Below, piece by piece: positions 1 through 13,238 of a stretch of 60,000 bases of DNA. Source of the DNA: Takakia lepidozioides (Eukaryota > Streptophyta > Takakiopsida > Takakiales > Takakiaceae); contig CM060732.1 in NCBI GenBank assembly GCA_030704615.1, positions 17,424,001 through 17,484,000 of the forward strand, given 5' to 3'. Each line of letters begins with the position of its first letter. The first letter of the stretch is position 1. A program made the position numbers and the translations under genes. Below the pieces are notes generated by a model. It was not told where the DNA came from, made no database searches, and saw nothing but the letters and a program-made list of their open reading frames with translations.

Positions 1-3000
1 TCAATCTCAGTGCTGGTTCAGTACAAGGAACATGTAATTGCCTTTGAGCGCAGCCAGGCAGCTCGTGAAGGCATGGTGGGGTCTCTTTTGATTGCTTTTG
101 ACAACCGCTTTTGGATCCCTGTGTCCAACATACTGTTGCGACTTTGTAAGGGTTCGGGTTTTGGAGCTTCAAAGTGTTCGTCACATGGAGAGTCTTTCTC
201 CCCTCATTTTCAGGTGGGTCCTGCTCTTGGATACTTGGTGCATTTGTGAGTATTCCAGAGAAGCAGTACCAAGGCCAGTAGATTCTCTGAAACACTGGCA
301 GAGGATGAGTGAGACATTTCGAGAAGGGGAACTAGGGTGGGGAATTTGGGTTCCATAAAATCTGCTTAGGTTCAATTGGTTGATAAGCAAGTTGTGTCTG
401 CAGCGTTTGCTGAAGGAGAAGTGCATGAGTGACGAGAAGCTGTTTGCTTCGTTTCTTAATCGTTTGTTCAACACACTGAACTGGACCATCACTGAGTTCT
501 CAGTGGCTATCAAGGAAATGCAGGAACAATCTGACCGTCGCCAGGTGCACACTCAGGCTTGCTTTATTGCTGAATAGGCTTCAGTCCATATTTGTTGATT
601 GGGTTTTTATGTAGAAGGCTCGATACAAGCCACATGTGTTGCACTGATCAGGTACATGTGAAAGGAATGCTGGAAAGGTCAAGGGAACAAAAAACTGTTT
701 GCACCATGTGTCTCAGCTATAGCTTGAGTGCTCTGCTGTGACAGCTTTCGATGCATGAAGGGATTTCTCATCTCCAAATCTGAGTGAGAAAAGTAGTGAA
801 GCTCACAATAAAGGCTAATATATTGCAATTCTCTCAAGATATTTGTGAAGATGGTTCTGAGGTCGGTTATTACTAGTGTTGTTATGAATCCCTGTCACCT
901 TCATGTTCGGTCGAGGGTTCCACTGAAAGATAGTTCATGTTGGGGATTCTTTTTTGCTGGATCAGGCTTCCCCAGCGTATTAGACACAAGGTCTTGAGAC
1001 AAACCAACTCACTACTCCGTCCTATTTTTGGCAGTATAACCCAGGGTGTGTCATAGTCAGTGGCACAATCCATTTGCAATGCATGAGTTGCAACAGGTGT
1101 TTGGAGATGTAGACCATTAGACTGTGTGGGGTGCAATTCTCTACCTGCTGTATCAGGGTAGTTGAAGTGATCGGTTTGTTTTTATTTAGGTGCCAGATTT
1201 GCAGCAGAGGAAGTGCACGATTATGTTTGAGCTGTCGTGCAACTTGGAACGGATACTTGAATTTTTCACCCAGGAGTTGCCACATGCCTTCTTGCAAGGG
1301 CCTGAGATGAATGTTATCCGACTCTGTGAGCTTATTATCTTTGTTCTCAACCACACCACTTCAAGTGCTGATGCCCAGCTCTTTGACAGGTGGGGTCTCT
1401 CTCTCTCTCTCTCCCTCTGTCTCTCTCTCCCTTCCTACACTTACCTGGGCGTTGAGTTTTCCTCCAATTGTAATTGGGATGCACATATCCGGAAAGTTGT
1501 TCAAACTGGCAAGGGCAAAGCTCTGGGGCTCACTAAATTTTCCACTGCAGAGGGGTCAACTCTGAAATTAAGAAAACCATGCTTTGTCGCGTTATTAGAC
1601 CTGCCTTGGAGTACGGATCTGCAATTTGGGTTGATAACTCCAACCAGGCTAAGTCTCTAGAATCCAACTTTGAAAGTCTCGAGGCTGAGCCAAAAGCCCA
1701 GGCCCTCCTGAGGCCTAGTTTTTGGGCAAATCACACACTGCAGATTGATGCTTGTGTGAAGGGATTTCTAGAGGATATCTGGAAAACCCGGATTAGTTCT
1801 ATATATGGAGCTAAGTCTTACTACCAACGTCAGCCCCTGACAGAGGTAGGTTCTGTCCCTTTTGTTCCCACTCAAACTGGGCGCGGGGTCAATGGCCACA
1901 AGGCTACGGCAAACAACGTCTTATGAGTACAATCTCTAGAATCCATTCAAGTGGGGGTGCTTAAGGAGTGTATGTCAGCATGCTCCAAAACAGCCAATGT
2001 GGCTGTTCGGGGTGAGTTTGGCATTCCGTCCTTAAGCTCCCAACGAGATGAATTCAAGGTCAGATGGTGGGGTCAGCTGCAACATATGCCCAACACCAGA
2101 TATCCTAAGTTAATCGACTCTATATCTTGGAAACAGGACCGCCCTGTCAAACAGGCTAAGTCCTGGCAGAAGAGAGTAGAAGAGATTCTCAAGGACCTGG
2201 ACCTGGAGCCGCAAGTCTTGACCCTGCTGGATAAATCTGACTTAGAGGCTGTAGTGTCCAAAGCCATGTCTGTTGCCATGAGATTGTCTGATGAAAATGA
2301 AGTTAGGCACTTCCCTGAACTTGTTTCCAGTCAGTGACATGGGGGAGGACATCTTGGATGACCTCAAGGGTCTACCCACTCTCGGCACTAGACTGAAATT
2401 TAAACTCAGGGCAGGAAGTCTACCTTTGAACAGCAAACAGAAGCAGAGAGGAAAGGGAGAGTGCAATTGCCCGTTGTGTGGGCAATCTGAAGACAGTATT
2501 CATTTTCTGATACACTGTCCGGGGTTCTCTCACCAAAGAGACGCTCTCTTCAAATCTATCAAGGGAATTGTGCCTGTACCCCTGTTTACCAACTTTGAAA
2601 GTCTTGAGGCTGAGCCAAAAGCCCAGGCCCTCCTGAGGCCTAGTTTTTGGGCAAATCACACACAGCAGATTGATGTTGTGTGAAGGGATTTCTAGAGGAT
2701 ATCTGGAAAACCCGGATTAATTCTATATATGAAGGTAAGTCTTACTACCAACATCAGCCCCTGACAGAGGTAGGTACTGTCCCTTTTGTTCCTGCTCAAA
2801 CTGGGCGCGGGGTCAATGGCCACAAGGCTACGGCAAACAACGTCTTATGAGTACAATCTCTCCCTCTGTCTCTTCTCCTTTTTCTATGGCAAACATTGTC
2901 TTATGGTACATTCTTTTCCTTTTTTCCTCGGAGGAAGAGACAAAACTACTTGTCATGATGAATTGGGGAAGGATACGTTTTTGAGGCAAAGAAGTCTGCA

Positions 3001-4428
3001 AGTGCCACGAATCGCTAAACAGACATTGAAAGAGTTTGGGTGTCGGTTGCAGCACTGTCAGGCAACAGGGTCAATCCCTGGAGAAGGTCAACAGAGCTAT
3101 GATTTTAGCCCCCCTTGTGGGCATTGTGTTGAACCTGGCGGGTGCAACCTCAGTTCCCAATCATGGCATGACATACAACATGGCACATGTGATTGCTAGT
3201 GTGGATGTGTCGGCTGCAGTTCTGTCCAATTTTCAGTACTTAATTGATTACAACTGGGTGAGTGTCCTCACAGTTGTAGGTCAGCTTGCACACAGTCATC
3301 AAGAGGGATAACATGAGGTTGTTAAGAAGAGGAATGTCAGGGGAGGGTTTGTTGAGGTAACCTCCCACATGCCTTGATAAATCTGTCGTATTTGTGCAGG
3401 GTTGGCCTTTTAGCTTTCTCTTCTCTCTGTATACCTTAAGTCCATTTTCCAGCAAGTAGCGCTTCTTTTCTTTCATGACAAAAGGGATAAGGAGAGTTTA
3501 AAATGACGTGATTTGTGCACGGGTGAGTGTGCTTGGATGTTTCTTCTGAGCAAAAAGAGATTTTGTGTTTGCCTTAAAAGGTCCTAGGTCAAAAGGTTTG
3601 CAACAGAAAGGCACAGACGGATAGATGATTGTGTTGCTTGAGAAGTCTTCACTGTGATGACATGAAGTATTTCCATGGCAAAGGGGGCACACAACTAATT
3701 CACTTTGCAATTCAAATTTGTTTGTGAAATGCAGGAGGCCACATTCAAGGGTGATCCTTCAGTCAGAAGAGTTGTGGATCTCAAGGCATTTGTCTCCAAG
3801 CTTAAGTTTGAGGCTGAAGAGGCAAGGAGACAAGCCAGTCAAGAGGAGTTACATGAGCTTCTAGCAGCTGGAGTGGATATTACCGCTGGTACATCATGCC
3901 ATGTTCTTAGTTGATGTCTTCTTTTGGAATTTATAGGATTGTCATGAAGATTATGTCAAGATGATCAGGTACTCCACAGAATGCCTGGAGAGGTTTATGT
4001 ATATGCTGCATGAAACACCTTCAAAAAGTATGGAAATTTGCGAGCTCCTTGGAACTCTCTGAAGAGGAACTATGGTGTTTGTTGCAGATATACTCGGAGG
4101 ATCCAGAATGGTTGACAAGGAAGAAACATGTAGCATTTGCTATGCTTGTGACGTGGACACAATGTTTGTACCCTGCAAGCACCAGTCTTGCCTCCGCTGT
4201 ATTTCGAGGCATCTCCTCAACAACCAGCGGTGTTTCTTCTGCAATGCCACCATCTCTGAGCTTTGCTCCATGTTGACAATCACCTCTGCAGACAGCAGCC
4301 AGTGCCCGGGGGGTCCTAACGGGACTGTGACTGAAAGTGGTACACATGAGCATCTCCCTAGTGGGAATTCAGATGACAAACAATCATTTGCAAGCAGGGG
4401 TCTACCAATGAGGCAACATAACAGATGA
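1..4428 (+). CDS. RKP: E3 ubiquitin ligase RKP/KPC1-like, C-terminal half (5' partial)
   Basis: C-terminal part of a RING E3 ligase related to plant RKP and animal KPC1; the family's N-terminal SPRY domain would lie left of the window. Exons I can place: 1-213, 404-544, 1190-1389, 3053-3257, 3735 to about 3888, about 3937 to 4027, and 4088-4428; most have clear GT/AG borders and compatible phases. The junction between the 3735 and 3937 exons is uncertain (weak donor near 3872 or 3888). The stretch FWIPVSNILLRLCKGSGFG in the first exon and LNRLFNTLNWTITEFSV in the second match the conserved family core as I remember it. The last exon carries a C3HC4 RING: CSIC, then CKH, SC, LRC, and a final CFFC. 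About 60 residues follow the RING before the stop at 4426-4428. The family acts in ubiquitin-dependent turnover of cell-cycle inhibitors (established for KPC1 and RKP). The third intron (1390-3052) is enlarged by a LINE. Confidence 0.88.
1425..2856 (+). mobile_element. 5'-truncated LINE (non-LTR retrotransposon) in an RKP intron
   Basis: Sense-oriented remnant of a non-LTR retrotransposon inside an RKP intron. It encodes the end of a reverse transcriptase: YLGVEFSSNCNWDAHI near 1438-1485, RPALEYGSAIWVDNS near 1596-1640, and the C-terminal zinc-finger-like CPLC...EDSIHFLIHCPGF near 2470-2526. The reading frame is interrupted by a nested insertion and shifts near 2290-2340. A 17-bp direct repeat flanks the body, TCTCTCCCTCTGTCTCT at 1408-1424 and at 2857-2873, and reads as the target-site duplication. 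Removing the element leaves an intron of roughly 215 bp, close to this gene's other introns. The 5' truncation is usual for LINEs. The family clade is not determined. Confidence 0.85.
1667..1932 (+). mobile_element. Nested 3' LINE fragment with 13-bp target-site duplication
   Basis: A 266-bp copy of the LINE 3' end (near-identical to 2590-2856) sits inside the larger LINE. The direct repeat TCTCTAGAATCCA lies at 1654-1666 and 1933-1945 and bounds it exactly. Skipping the insert plus one repeat rejoins the parent LINE reading frame across the junction, so the boundaries are supported both by sequence and by coding continuity. It ends in the same TATGAGTACAA as the parent element. No poly(A) tail is visible. 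Confidence 0.9.
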
Positions 4429-6513
4429 CAACTTACTGTAATAACTGTCCACTTTGAGTGTCGGTGATGTATAATTGACCTCTCAGTACAATGCTGCGGA
4501 CTGGAGGCTTGGCGAGACTGCGACCACCAGCCAGTAGGTTCATCACGAGGTCTACATGCATTTGTACATTTGGTTGTGATTTGACTAATACCTCATAATA
4601 CCTCAAAAGCAGGTCAACAGGTCAAGTGACAGTGCTCTTATGCCAACGATGCTTACCCAGATTTCCTCAATCAGGCTGTCCCATACTATCTGTTCATTCA
4701 AATGGTAGGTTTGTCTTCTTTTCCTGTCTTCGGTTTTGAATGGTACCATATACAGCACCTTTCACTTCAAGGTCAAACTCATAGAAGTAGAGAGTGAGGA
4801 AAATTGAAGTTTCACATTTCCCATTGGAGTCAAATGAATAGGATAGAGTCAATACGGCATAGTAGATAGAAAATGACTTGATCCCTAGAAGTGTTACGAT
4901 TAGTTTTGGTCATGACAAAAGATGGATCGAGGATAGAACAACAACGTTTTCCAGGCATCATTGCTAGATTAGAGAAATGATTCTGAAACATCCATATCCC
5001 ATTGTTAGATTTGCATTTATAATGAGTCTGGGCTTGCGAAGGTGTGTCAACTACCCCTAATGATTGGACATTGACACTGGCTTTTGAAACAAGACGTGAT
5101 AAAGTTCTCTCTTCAGAGAGGCTTTCTGAATATGGGATCCTGGAGCCTGTTGAAGTTGATATTGATTTAACTCTGTTGTGTCCTTTGGTGATTATCTTCT
5201 TGGTAAACGTTAGTGCTCTCTGGCAGATGCAAGATGTCATGCAGAAGTCATGTAAGCATGCAAAGGCAGTGTAAGTTGCTTTTGTCATGCTTGTGGTTGC
5301 AGCTTCACTGGACTTTATCATGTTAGACGGGCAAATGTTCCTGAGCATTATAGGTTGTAGAGTTGCAATGATCCAACGCAAGTGGTTCAGTCACAGCTCC
5401 TCAGGAGACGAGACTGGCTTTGTGTGACAGGCTGCATGGGGAATCTGCATGTTTCCATCCAGCAGAGTTCCGCCAACGATAAAGGAGATGACAGACCAAT
5501 TTCTCAACTTTCTGCTCTATGCAACACATACATAAGTGCCAGTACTGACTTTTGGACTGTGAGGGGTTCATACTTCATACCACAAATGCCGCTGGAGCTC
5601 CGAACTGGAAAACTGCAATTACTCAGAGCTGGTTTTGTGCTGGGAAAAAACTGGGTATAAAGTGTCTTGTTCATACACAAACCTTGATCTTGGTGAATGT
5701 GATATTGTCATTGGCCTGCGTGCTTACTACATACATTGAAAGGCAAACTATGAACCTTCTTGATGTGCATTTTTATTGCCTCTGGCTGTGGACGCTTCTC
5801 ACTTGACCTCTATTCAAAGAATGTACTATTCAAAGTTTGAAATCCAAGAAATGTTGTTGCAGCTTGCAGCACCCGAACCTTTAGTTCTCTTGTCGGGAAT
5901 TGCATTGTCCAGTGGAATGAGAGCCATTCAGACGAGGTGTATGACATTAAAACCTTGTATGAGAAACTGTCACATCTTTGTTGGCTCTCTTGTAGAGAGA
6001 GACTTAGCGGAGACATGCAAGTCAATGGAGAAAATGTGGTCAAAGTACCTTACACCATGTCAAGGCGCTGATTGGTGTGTTGTGCTGAGTCATGATTGGT
6101 GAGTCATGCTCCCTAGTCTTACCTTCCTCTTATGTTGTGCCAAAGCAAAGCAAGAGAGCCAATTGCCGTTTGAGGCTTGTTCTTAACGTCTTTCACCCAC
6201 TTTCACTTGCAGCACCAACTTTCCATTCAATGGCTCCATTCATACTCCGATAAAGATGCTCAAACCGCTCCATCTTTCTCCTAGTGGAAATGGCCAATTC
6301 TCTTCTGTCAAGACATAGCCCCTCTCTCTCTCTCTCTTAGAGCCTCATGATGAAGATTGCAAGGCCCATCCCTTCATTCATCCATTGCTTCCATGAAAAT
6401 TCATCCATACCACGATGAAAATAATCCAACTAGACTTCACAAAACTAGGGCAGGAGTGATCATCCTCAACGGAAATCTAGGGTTTGAGGGGGAGGCGAAG
6501 GTGAGAGAGAGAG
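4429..6513. other. Intergenic region between RKP and CSN8
   Basis: I see no convincing coding exon here. Open frames at 4830-5381 (-) and 5382-5660 (+) lack recognisable domains. The only structured item is a dispersed repeat at 5977-6180, listed separately. Short CT/GA runs at 6318-6340 and just before the CSN8 start (near 6505-6513) probably belong to the CSN8 promoter or leader. Confidence 0.5.
5977..6180 (+). repeat. Dispersed repeat, copy 1 (partner at 14050-14252, inverted)
   Basis: This block shares long near-identical stretches with the reverse complement of 14050-14252. Shared pieces include TTGGCTCTCTTGTAGAGAGA, GTCAATGGAGAAAATGTGG, and the run from CTTACCTTCCTCTTATGTT to GCCAAAGCA. 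It has no coding content I can identify. The nature of the repeat is unknown; it may be part of a low-copy transposon. Confidence 0.7.
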
Positions 6514-8627
6514 ATGGCAATACCAGTGAATGGAAGTGTGGCTGGGCCGTCTGGGATGAGCTTCAATGCTGTGTATGAGGCCATTAAAGCAGGTCTATTT
6601 GCAGATCTGGCGAACATCATCGACACTCTTGAACTTGAGGTGTGCTATCAAAATCCTTCGAATTGTTGCCTTGAAACTCGTCTGATGAAGCAACTGATTG
6701 CGATATCCTTGGGTCTTGGGAACTGTGTCGAACCTCTATCTTGTGATTGTCGGTCTCCTCCCCTCGATCCTTCTCAGCAATTAAATTGTATTACCATAGA
6801 ACCTGTAGAAGGGGAAACCACAGATAGAATAGTGGAGGAATGGACTCATCAGCGTGTGCCTGCGAGAGGGTCTTTTGGCAATAGAAATTGGTCCTAATTT
6901 GGATGGAGCACACCACGGGAGGGAGTGAGAGTTCTGCAATTAGAGACATTTTGAAACATGCTAAACGTCTGCGAGGGATTCACAAGTATGGTGCTTATAA
7001 CCTTTGCACCGGACTACTTGGAGCTTGGGAAGGGAAGGGAAGATACAAGAATTGATAATACGCATTGGAGGTGAAGTCAGACAGTTGCAAACAAGAGTAA
7101 CGCAACGCAGAGAGAATGTTGCATTTGATGTTGGTAAATTTCGTGCTGGGATTCTTGGGGGCAGGCAGCAGCCACTGGAGCCTCAAAGCCTCTGGATTGG
7201 CCTTATACCGTACACATTCTTGGCCATGTTGTGATCCATGATTTGTAAGTTCTTTCTCTTCTCAAAATCATGAGGCCAGCTGACAGATCTGCCTGCATTA
7301 TGTCTCAACCACTGTGAAAAATTGTCTTAATAGTGGTGCCGCATGTTATCGTAAAGGTGAGGCGTGGAGGTCACTGTCAATTCAAGGGTATCGTCTTACT
7401 GTTGGAATTGAGTCCCAAATCCTGCACATGGATACTGAGATTCTCAATCAATTTTCTTTCTTACAGAGATAGCGCCAGATTTGTGTGGAAGCGAACACCA
7501 GATTCGGCAAAGCAGAGTTATCCAGAGTTGAGGGCGGTGTGGAAGATAGTGCAGTGCATGTGGACGCATGACCATGCTGGTGTTTATGAGGCCCTTCGCA
7601 GTTATGGCTGGAGCCCGGAGGTACAGCAAGTTGTTGCTGCAGTGGCTGGTGAGTGTCTTTGTTATGGGATTTCCACTCCATTTGAAACACTTACTGTCCA
7701 CAATGAGATCGCAGGGGGTCCATTAGAGTCCACAGTCTATGAGATGGTGCAAGGATTGTGAAAACTCCCTACCGTTTTGATCGGTGTATGTAGGCAGGAT
7801 GTTTTTTCTTTTTTGATTGAAATAGTGTTCTGCACATACCAGGTGTTCCATTTGATGGATATGGTGGGTGGTTTTTGAAATGTTCAGAGGACTATTCAAA
7901 GGGTATGTTGAGATTGCTGTCAATAGCCTATTCGACAATCAGTGTTGCAGATGCAGCTGGTTATTTGGGCTTGAGTGAAAACAATGTGGTAACGTGTAAG
8001 TCTCTCTTTCCTTCAGGGATTACATCCGTAGAATCATGACAAGAACAATTGCTAAACCCAGTTCTGATCGTATGAGCAGCTCAAACTTCTAGGGGAAGTG
8101 ATTGTGGGTACTAGGTGACATATGTTTGGCCTAGTATCTGTCCATGACCATTGTAAAGCTCAGTGCTCACTTCTATGCTGAAATTCTTGGGGTGAGTTTT
8201 GGCCTTTTATTTATTTTGGTGTCGATGGAAAATGGTGCCAAGTCCCCACTACACAGGATTCTTAGGGCCACTGGGTCATTAGGAGAAGCATTGGCCACAG
8301 TAATCCTGAAATCTCCCTAAAGTGGCCCTGGGAAAGTATTATGCTCTTACCAGGAGGCAGTAGCCCTCTAAACAGTTGAAAAGGGCACTTCAATTTAGAC
8401 TGCTGCCTGTGGGTGTCTCTTGCTCTTCTTTGGAATGGTGTCTTGACATGGGAAGTGTGGTGGGTCTGGTGGGTCCGCTGTCAGTTACTGTGCAGCAGCA
8501 TGGATGGGTGCTGGATCCAGTTTCGAAAATGCTAACCGTGAGGCCAATGACACTAGCAGCCAACAAGAAGACTGATGCCAGCCAGCTGCAGAACCTGACT
8601 GAATATGTCTTCCATTTGGAACATTGA
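6514..8627 (+). CDS. CSN8: COP9 signalosome subunit 8 (CSN8)
   Basis: Smallest subunit of the COP9 signalosome, the nuclear complex that removes NEDD8 from cullin-RING ligases and in plants represses photomorphogenesis (established for the family). Exons 6514-6639, 7165-7244, 7467-7648, 7888-7995 and 8485-8627 have canonical GT/AG borders. Their phases join without a shift, giving 639 nt, or 212 residues; plant CSN8 is about 200. Diagnostic stretches are IKAGLFADLANIIDTLELE (exon 1), LDWPYTVHILGH (exon 2), DSARFVWKRTPDSAKQSYPE and WTHDHAGVYEALRSYGWSPE (exon 3), MLRLLSIAYSTISVADAAGY (exon 4), and the C-terminus LQNLTEYVFHLEH, which is nearly invariant in plants. Together they form the PCI-type CSN8/PSMD8/EIF3K domain. 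The start ATG follows a GA-rich leader. Nothing suggests truncation. Confidence 0.95.
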
Positions 8628-9915
8628 TTGAGAATCCTTGCAAGGTCTGAAATTTTGACCTTACTTGGAGGGCTCTGTTACTTCTTATGGGTCGCCATAA
8701 CTTGCACACCCTTACTAACTGCCCAACTGGGTTTCAGCAGGTAAATTCCCTAGAGTTCAAGGGCACATCACAACAGATGTTCACCAGGCAACCGGAAGAC
8801 GGTCTGTTCTCTTCCTCTCTCTTGCATGTACCCGGATGTTTTGAGGAATTCTTCAGCATTTGTCCCTCCCTCTCCCTTTTTCTGGTCTGTTGAACCAGAG
8901 GTGGGATGTATATGGCCACAAGGCGACGACAAGCAAAGCTAATGAGGACGTGTCCATCTCTTACTCTCTCCAGAGGCACCATTGCCTTCTTGCAGGCTAC
9001 TAACTACTTCCTAGTCCTCCCTTGGCTGTGGAGTACGAAGGTCAGATGTAGTTTGGTAAGGTCCAAGTAGGAATGCTCCATGTATTTTGGATCCCTATGC
9101 GAACAGACCTATTGCTCGAAACCGCGGCGGTGTACTTTATGTCCGGTATAAACCGAGTTTGGTTGGTTGTACAGATGTCATGGTTGCTTGTCTGTTTGGC
9201 TGGGCTTGGGCACTTGCAGTTTTACTTGGAATGGACATTATGATTGAAATATATTCCTGCTCTCTTGAAGTGACGAGTGTTAAGTGGGAGAACGTGAGCC
9301 TAGATTTACATGTTAATTACTGTGGGGCTATTCATTGCTCCATTTCTTTTGGATCCTTTGAAGTGTTCAGCTCATCTCATCAGTGGGCAAGTCTAATCTC
9401 AATTTAAATGGCTGAAAATATTGTTCCATGCGCAAGCACGACAGCAATGTGATTCAGAACTGAGAAATGTGCATTATGTGCACGGCGAAAAAATATTTCA
9501 AATGGGAGTAGTCCCATATTACAAGCTAGATGTAGGATCAGCGTTGTCATGACCCATGTCCGTAAGCAAGTGTACACTGATTTTCTCAAGGGAATCTCTA
9601 TAGAGCCAGACAAATTCAGATCAAAATGGTGAAGGACTAAATGCTTGTACAAATTGGTCAATTTAACAGTACAGGCCAATGGCCCAGAGTTCTCTTCTCA
9701 GAAATTGAAAAAAGAGAGCCACACACTGATCTAAAATGTGGTCTTGCAGCAGCTTGAAATTTGCTTCAGAACTTACTGAAATGATTTGACTGAGGAGAGC
9801 AGCTGGCCCACCTGGTTCTATGATCTGGTTTTATTGTGATGAGATTAGGGTTCTCACCAGGATTTGTGATTATGTGAACTATTTTTTTCTTGTACATGGA
9901 ACTATAAGGTTCCTT
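8628..9915. other. Region between CSN8 and the permease gene
   Basis: No supported gene. The frame at 9087-9407 (+) and the stretch near 9410-9700, which translates in pieces (HYVHGEKIFQMGVVPYYKLD, then VYTDFLKGISIEPDKF in another frame), look weakly protein-like. They are broken by stops, and I recognise no family. The 3' ends of CSN8 (+) and the permease (-) converge here. Confidence 0.45.
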
Positions 9916-12900
9916 TCATGATCTGCCATTCAATTGAGGCTTCTCCTCTATTTGAAGAACGGTATCATTCTCTAGAGATTTCTCTGGGTTCCCTTGTCCC
10001 AGATTGTTGGCAGGCTTAACTAAATTGATGTCACCTTGGATGTCATCGATGGTCCGCTTGGGTCCATCGAAGTTGTGCCTGGCCGTGACAAACCAGTAGG
10101 TGAGGCCAGCTGCAATGCAACCCAGCAGACTGATAGGAGCATAATTGAAGGTGGAGGCAGTAACAGGGTAAGCCGGAGGGAAACAGAAGAGGACAGACAT
10201 TACGGCACCCCAGAGAGCTCCCCAACCGCCTATCCAGATGCCATAGCGACCAAGAGAGAAAGGTCCTGCCTCAAATCTGTTATTGAAGAGGTGGCGGCAG
10301 ACAAGCACAATTGTGTAGGGACCGTAGGCAGTGATAGTGGACATGGCTGTAATGGCAGTGAATGCAACGGAGCTGCCAAGCGATGGCAGTGTGCAGATGA
10401 AGGAGCCGATGACGGTGACGATGGTGGCATTTATGGGGATGCGCTCTTTAGCGGTGAGTTTCGTTAACCAGCCGTGGGCGGGCAAGGCCACGTCTCTGGC
10501 CATGGCATATGCCTGCAACATCACAGCGCAAGAGTAGCCTTTAGAAACAGCTCCGGCAAAGGTGGGAGGAGCATCTCAGAGAGAATGCCTTCAGGAAGAG
10601 TACAAGGTCTACAGAGAGTTAAGCCTGGAAAAGAGAGACTATACCATGCGGGCAGTAAGGGTAACGTTTGTGATGTTTCCAAAGAAAAGAGACACGGCAG
10701 ACAAGGTGGTGAAGGCGATGGCGCCTGCAGTGCCATGGCCATACTTGGCGTGGAATGCGTCAAAGAAAATCTGGCTGCCTGCTGATGCGTCTCCTCCTCC
10801 TGCCCCACACCCACCATAGCTTTTTCAGCGCACCGATGAATTTTCACCCTCCTCTACATTTCAACCTGCAAATATGAAGTTCTTTTCTAGTGAACTGACA
10901 TAAATGTAATCTTCGGTGAACATGCCAACTTTGGTCCGCATCTAGCTGGCCTTCATGGGTTATTCACGACGTGAGTTCAAAACACTCGAGAAGTTGTTTT
11001 GTCAGACCTGGTTGTGCGCCAACGTATAAATATGCTGTATCTGGTGGGACGGGAAGAGGACTAAAGGAATGGAATGGTACTTTATAATGTCTGCGGGAAG
11101 CTCAAAGAGCTTATGGGACAAGAGGAAGAAATGAGATGGTACTTTATAAATTCCGCGGAACGCTCAGGAAACAAACAAAGATGAGATTACCTCTATAACC
11201 AAACATATATCACTCAAAAAGGCCAGTCCAAAGCGGTAATCACCTGTGGTTGTGTTGGAACCCAAAACATTCTCGGGGATCTGGATGCAGAAGGTCATGA
11301 CAAGGAGGAGAAGGAACTCGGTGGAGGCGGTCACATACACACTGTTGATCATGGCGCGGGGGCCTGCCATGGCTGCGGTGGTCACCTCTTCCACAACGTG
11401 TGACCCGACTTCAAAGCCCGTGAGAATGGACTGGGCATAAGGAAGCCCCAGAAGAACTACCAGCACTCCACTGCTGATGCCTTGGTCAGGAGCTTTGACG
11501 AAAGATGTGAAGACAAATTTGGCACTTTGGTAATGTGGGACGATGCTAATGAGAGTGATGCAAATCACGACTGTGGAAAAAATTTGGAACCAGGCGCCAA
11601 TTGCACTTAGAATTCCCAGCCACCGCGTGCTGACGATGGAGATGAAAAAGTGCAAGATGAAGAGGCCCGCCGTCACCCCGCAAATCTATCCCATCCAACC
11701 AAATAGAGTGTGCAGATCAGCAAACTGTAACAACAACATACCGTACTAAATATATAGAGATCAGAAGACCGCAGTGTGTTTCTTCTCGTACAACTGTCTT
11801 TGGCAGCTTCGGAAAGCTGATCATCTTTGAAAGCAAAAACTGTGCACGTAAATACTCAGGATATGGAGAGAAGTCTAGATTCCTGATATCTATCTCCCTG
11901 AGCATAGCCGCCTTCGAAAAGATCGCTTTAATGAAAATTTCAGATATGGATCAGCATCTGGACTGTTCTGGTCTGGACAAGATCACCGATACAAGGGGTG
12001 GGCAACCTAGTTCCAGGCCAAATGCTGTGTTTCTTGGCTACAATATTGCTGCTGAAGTGTTGCGTTTGAAGAAAAGAGTACTAGCACTATATAATCATGG
12101 GACAGGCTCTTCCAAGCCACTTGTGAATTAATGTCGTACTTTGATTATATGTACACTATGAAACAAGAGAGGATTGGTGGGGGGGTACCTGTGCTGCAGA
12201 GAGACTGTAACCATTGGCCTGTGCACCGCCCGTGCCCAGGAGGACGATGGTGCCTATAAACTGTGCCAGCAAATACTCATTGAGCGCAGTCCCGCAGAAA
12301 GAGCCCACGAGATAAATCCAACCCACGAACCATGAGAGCCAGGGCGCGTGTTTCTTGGGTACTAGCTGGGCTACCCAGTAGTACACACTCCCGAGTGTAG
12401 GAAATGCTGAGATCACCTGCATACAAGGTAACAAATTTCCGAAGGCTTAGTGGACTTAGAATGTGTACATGCAGGAAGCAAAATGGGGATGCATGTGCAG
12501 ACCGTAGGTGTACATATATGAGACCACCATTGTTACGAAGCCACTTACCTTCAGCACTGTCAATTGCTCAAGGTACCGAATGTTGCTCAAGGTGTTCACG
12601 ATATTGTGTCATTGATGAGGATTGTACAATTCATGCTCGTTGTTCGCCGAGCAGGGCTACAATTTTGACGCATGATTGCTCAAAACAATACCAGAGTGGG
12701 AATTCGGACAACAATGGTCGCTCTGAAGATTGAAGATCGGGTTCAGGAAGATCCTTCAAGGTCGAACCCTCCTGAAGAAGGATTTTCAGCGAGCACTACG
12801 ATTGCAAGTGGGAATATTGTTGCATGATCAAAAGCAATTGGCGCAAGCCTTCCAGACGTATACTGTAAGTTCAATGACTATGACATAACTAAATGTTCAT

Positions 12901-13238
12901 TGTTTTGGTCCTTCACTACGTACTGCATCGATGTGGGCTAATGCATCGCCCATTACCTCAGACATCCCATAGGCCATACACAACGTGCCTACAGTGGTGG
13001 CGATATACCCCCACATGATGGTAACTGGTCCACCATAAGAGTACATAAACCCGTAGTACCCCGTGATGAAGCCCAGAGGCGCAGTGTAGGAGAAGGTGTA
13101 GGCCCATTGTTGAAAGGGGCTCATCACGCGCTTGTACTCCTGCTTGTATCCCAGTTCATTGAGCCTCTTCTCATCCTCGTCTGCGGTACTGATCGGACCC
13201 CTTTCATCGTCTAAATGTAACACCTTTCCGGTGTCCAT
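9916..13238 (-). CDS. BAT1: BAT1-like amino-acid permease (APC superfamily)
   Basis: Membrane transporter of the amino acid-polyamine-organocation superfamily, closest in memory to plant bidirectional amino-acid transporter BAT1 (GABA permease type). Exons, in transcript order: 13238-12957, 12416-12189, 11685-11244, 10799-10645 and 10512-9916. All have GT/AG borders and matching phases, totalling 1704 nt (567 residues); Arabidopsis BAT1 is about 516. The N-terminus carries the typical LNELGYKQEYKRVMSPFQQW before the first membrane segment. GGPVTIMWGY, LYYW-like VYYWVAQLVPKKHAPWLSWF, GFEVGSHVVEEV and AGPRAMI mark conserved transport-core regions, and ITNVTLTARM joined to AYAMARDVALPAHGWL spans the last splice. 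Around 11-12 hydrophobic segments can be counted. The C-terminal tail of about 50 residues is polar. Substrate cannot be read from sequence; GABA, glutamate or arginine are family precedents. No lesions seen. Confidence 0.9.
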
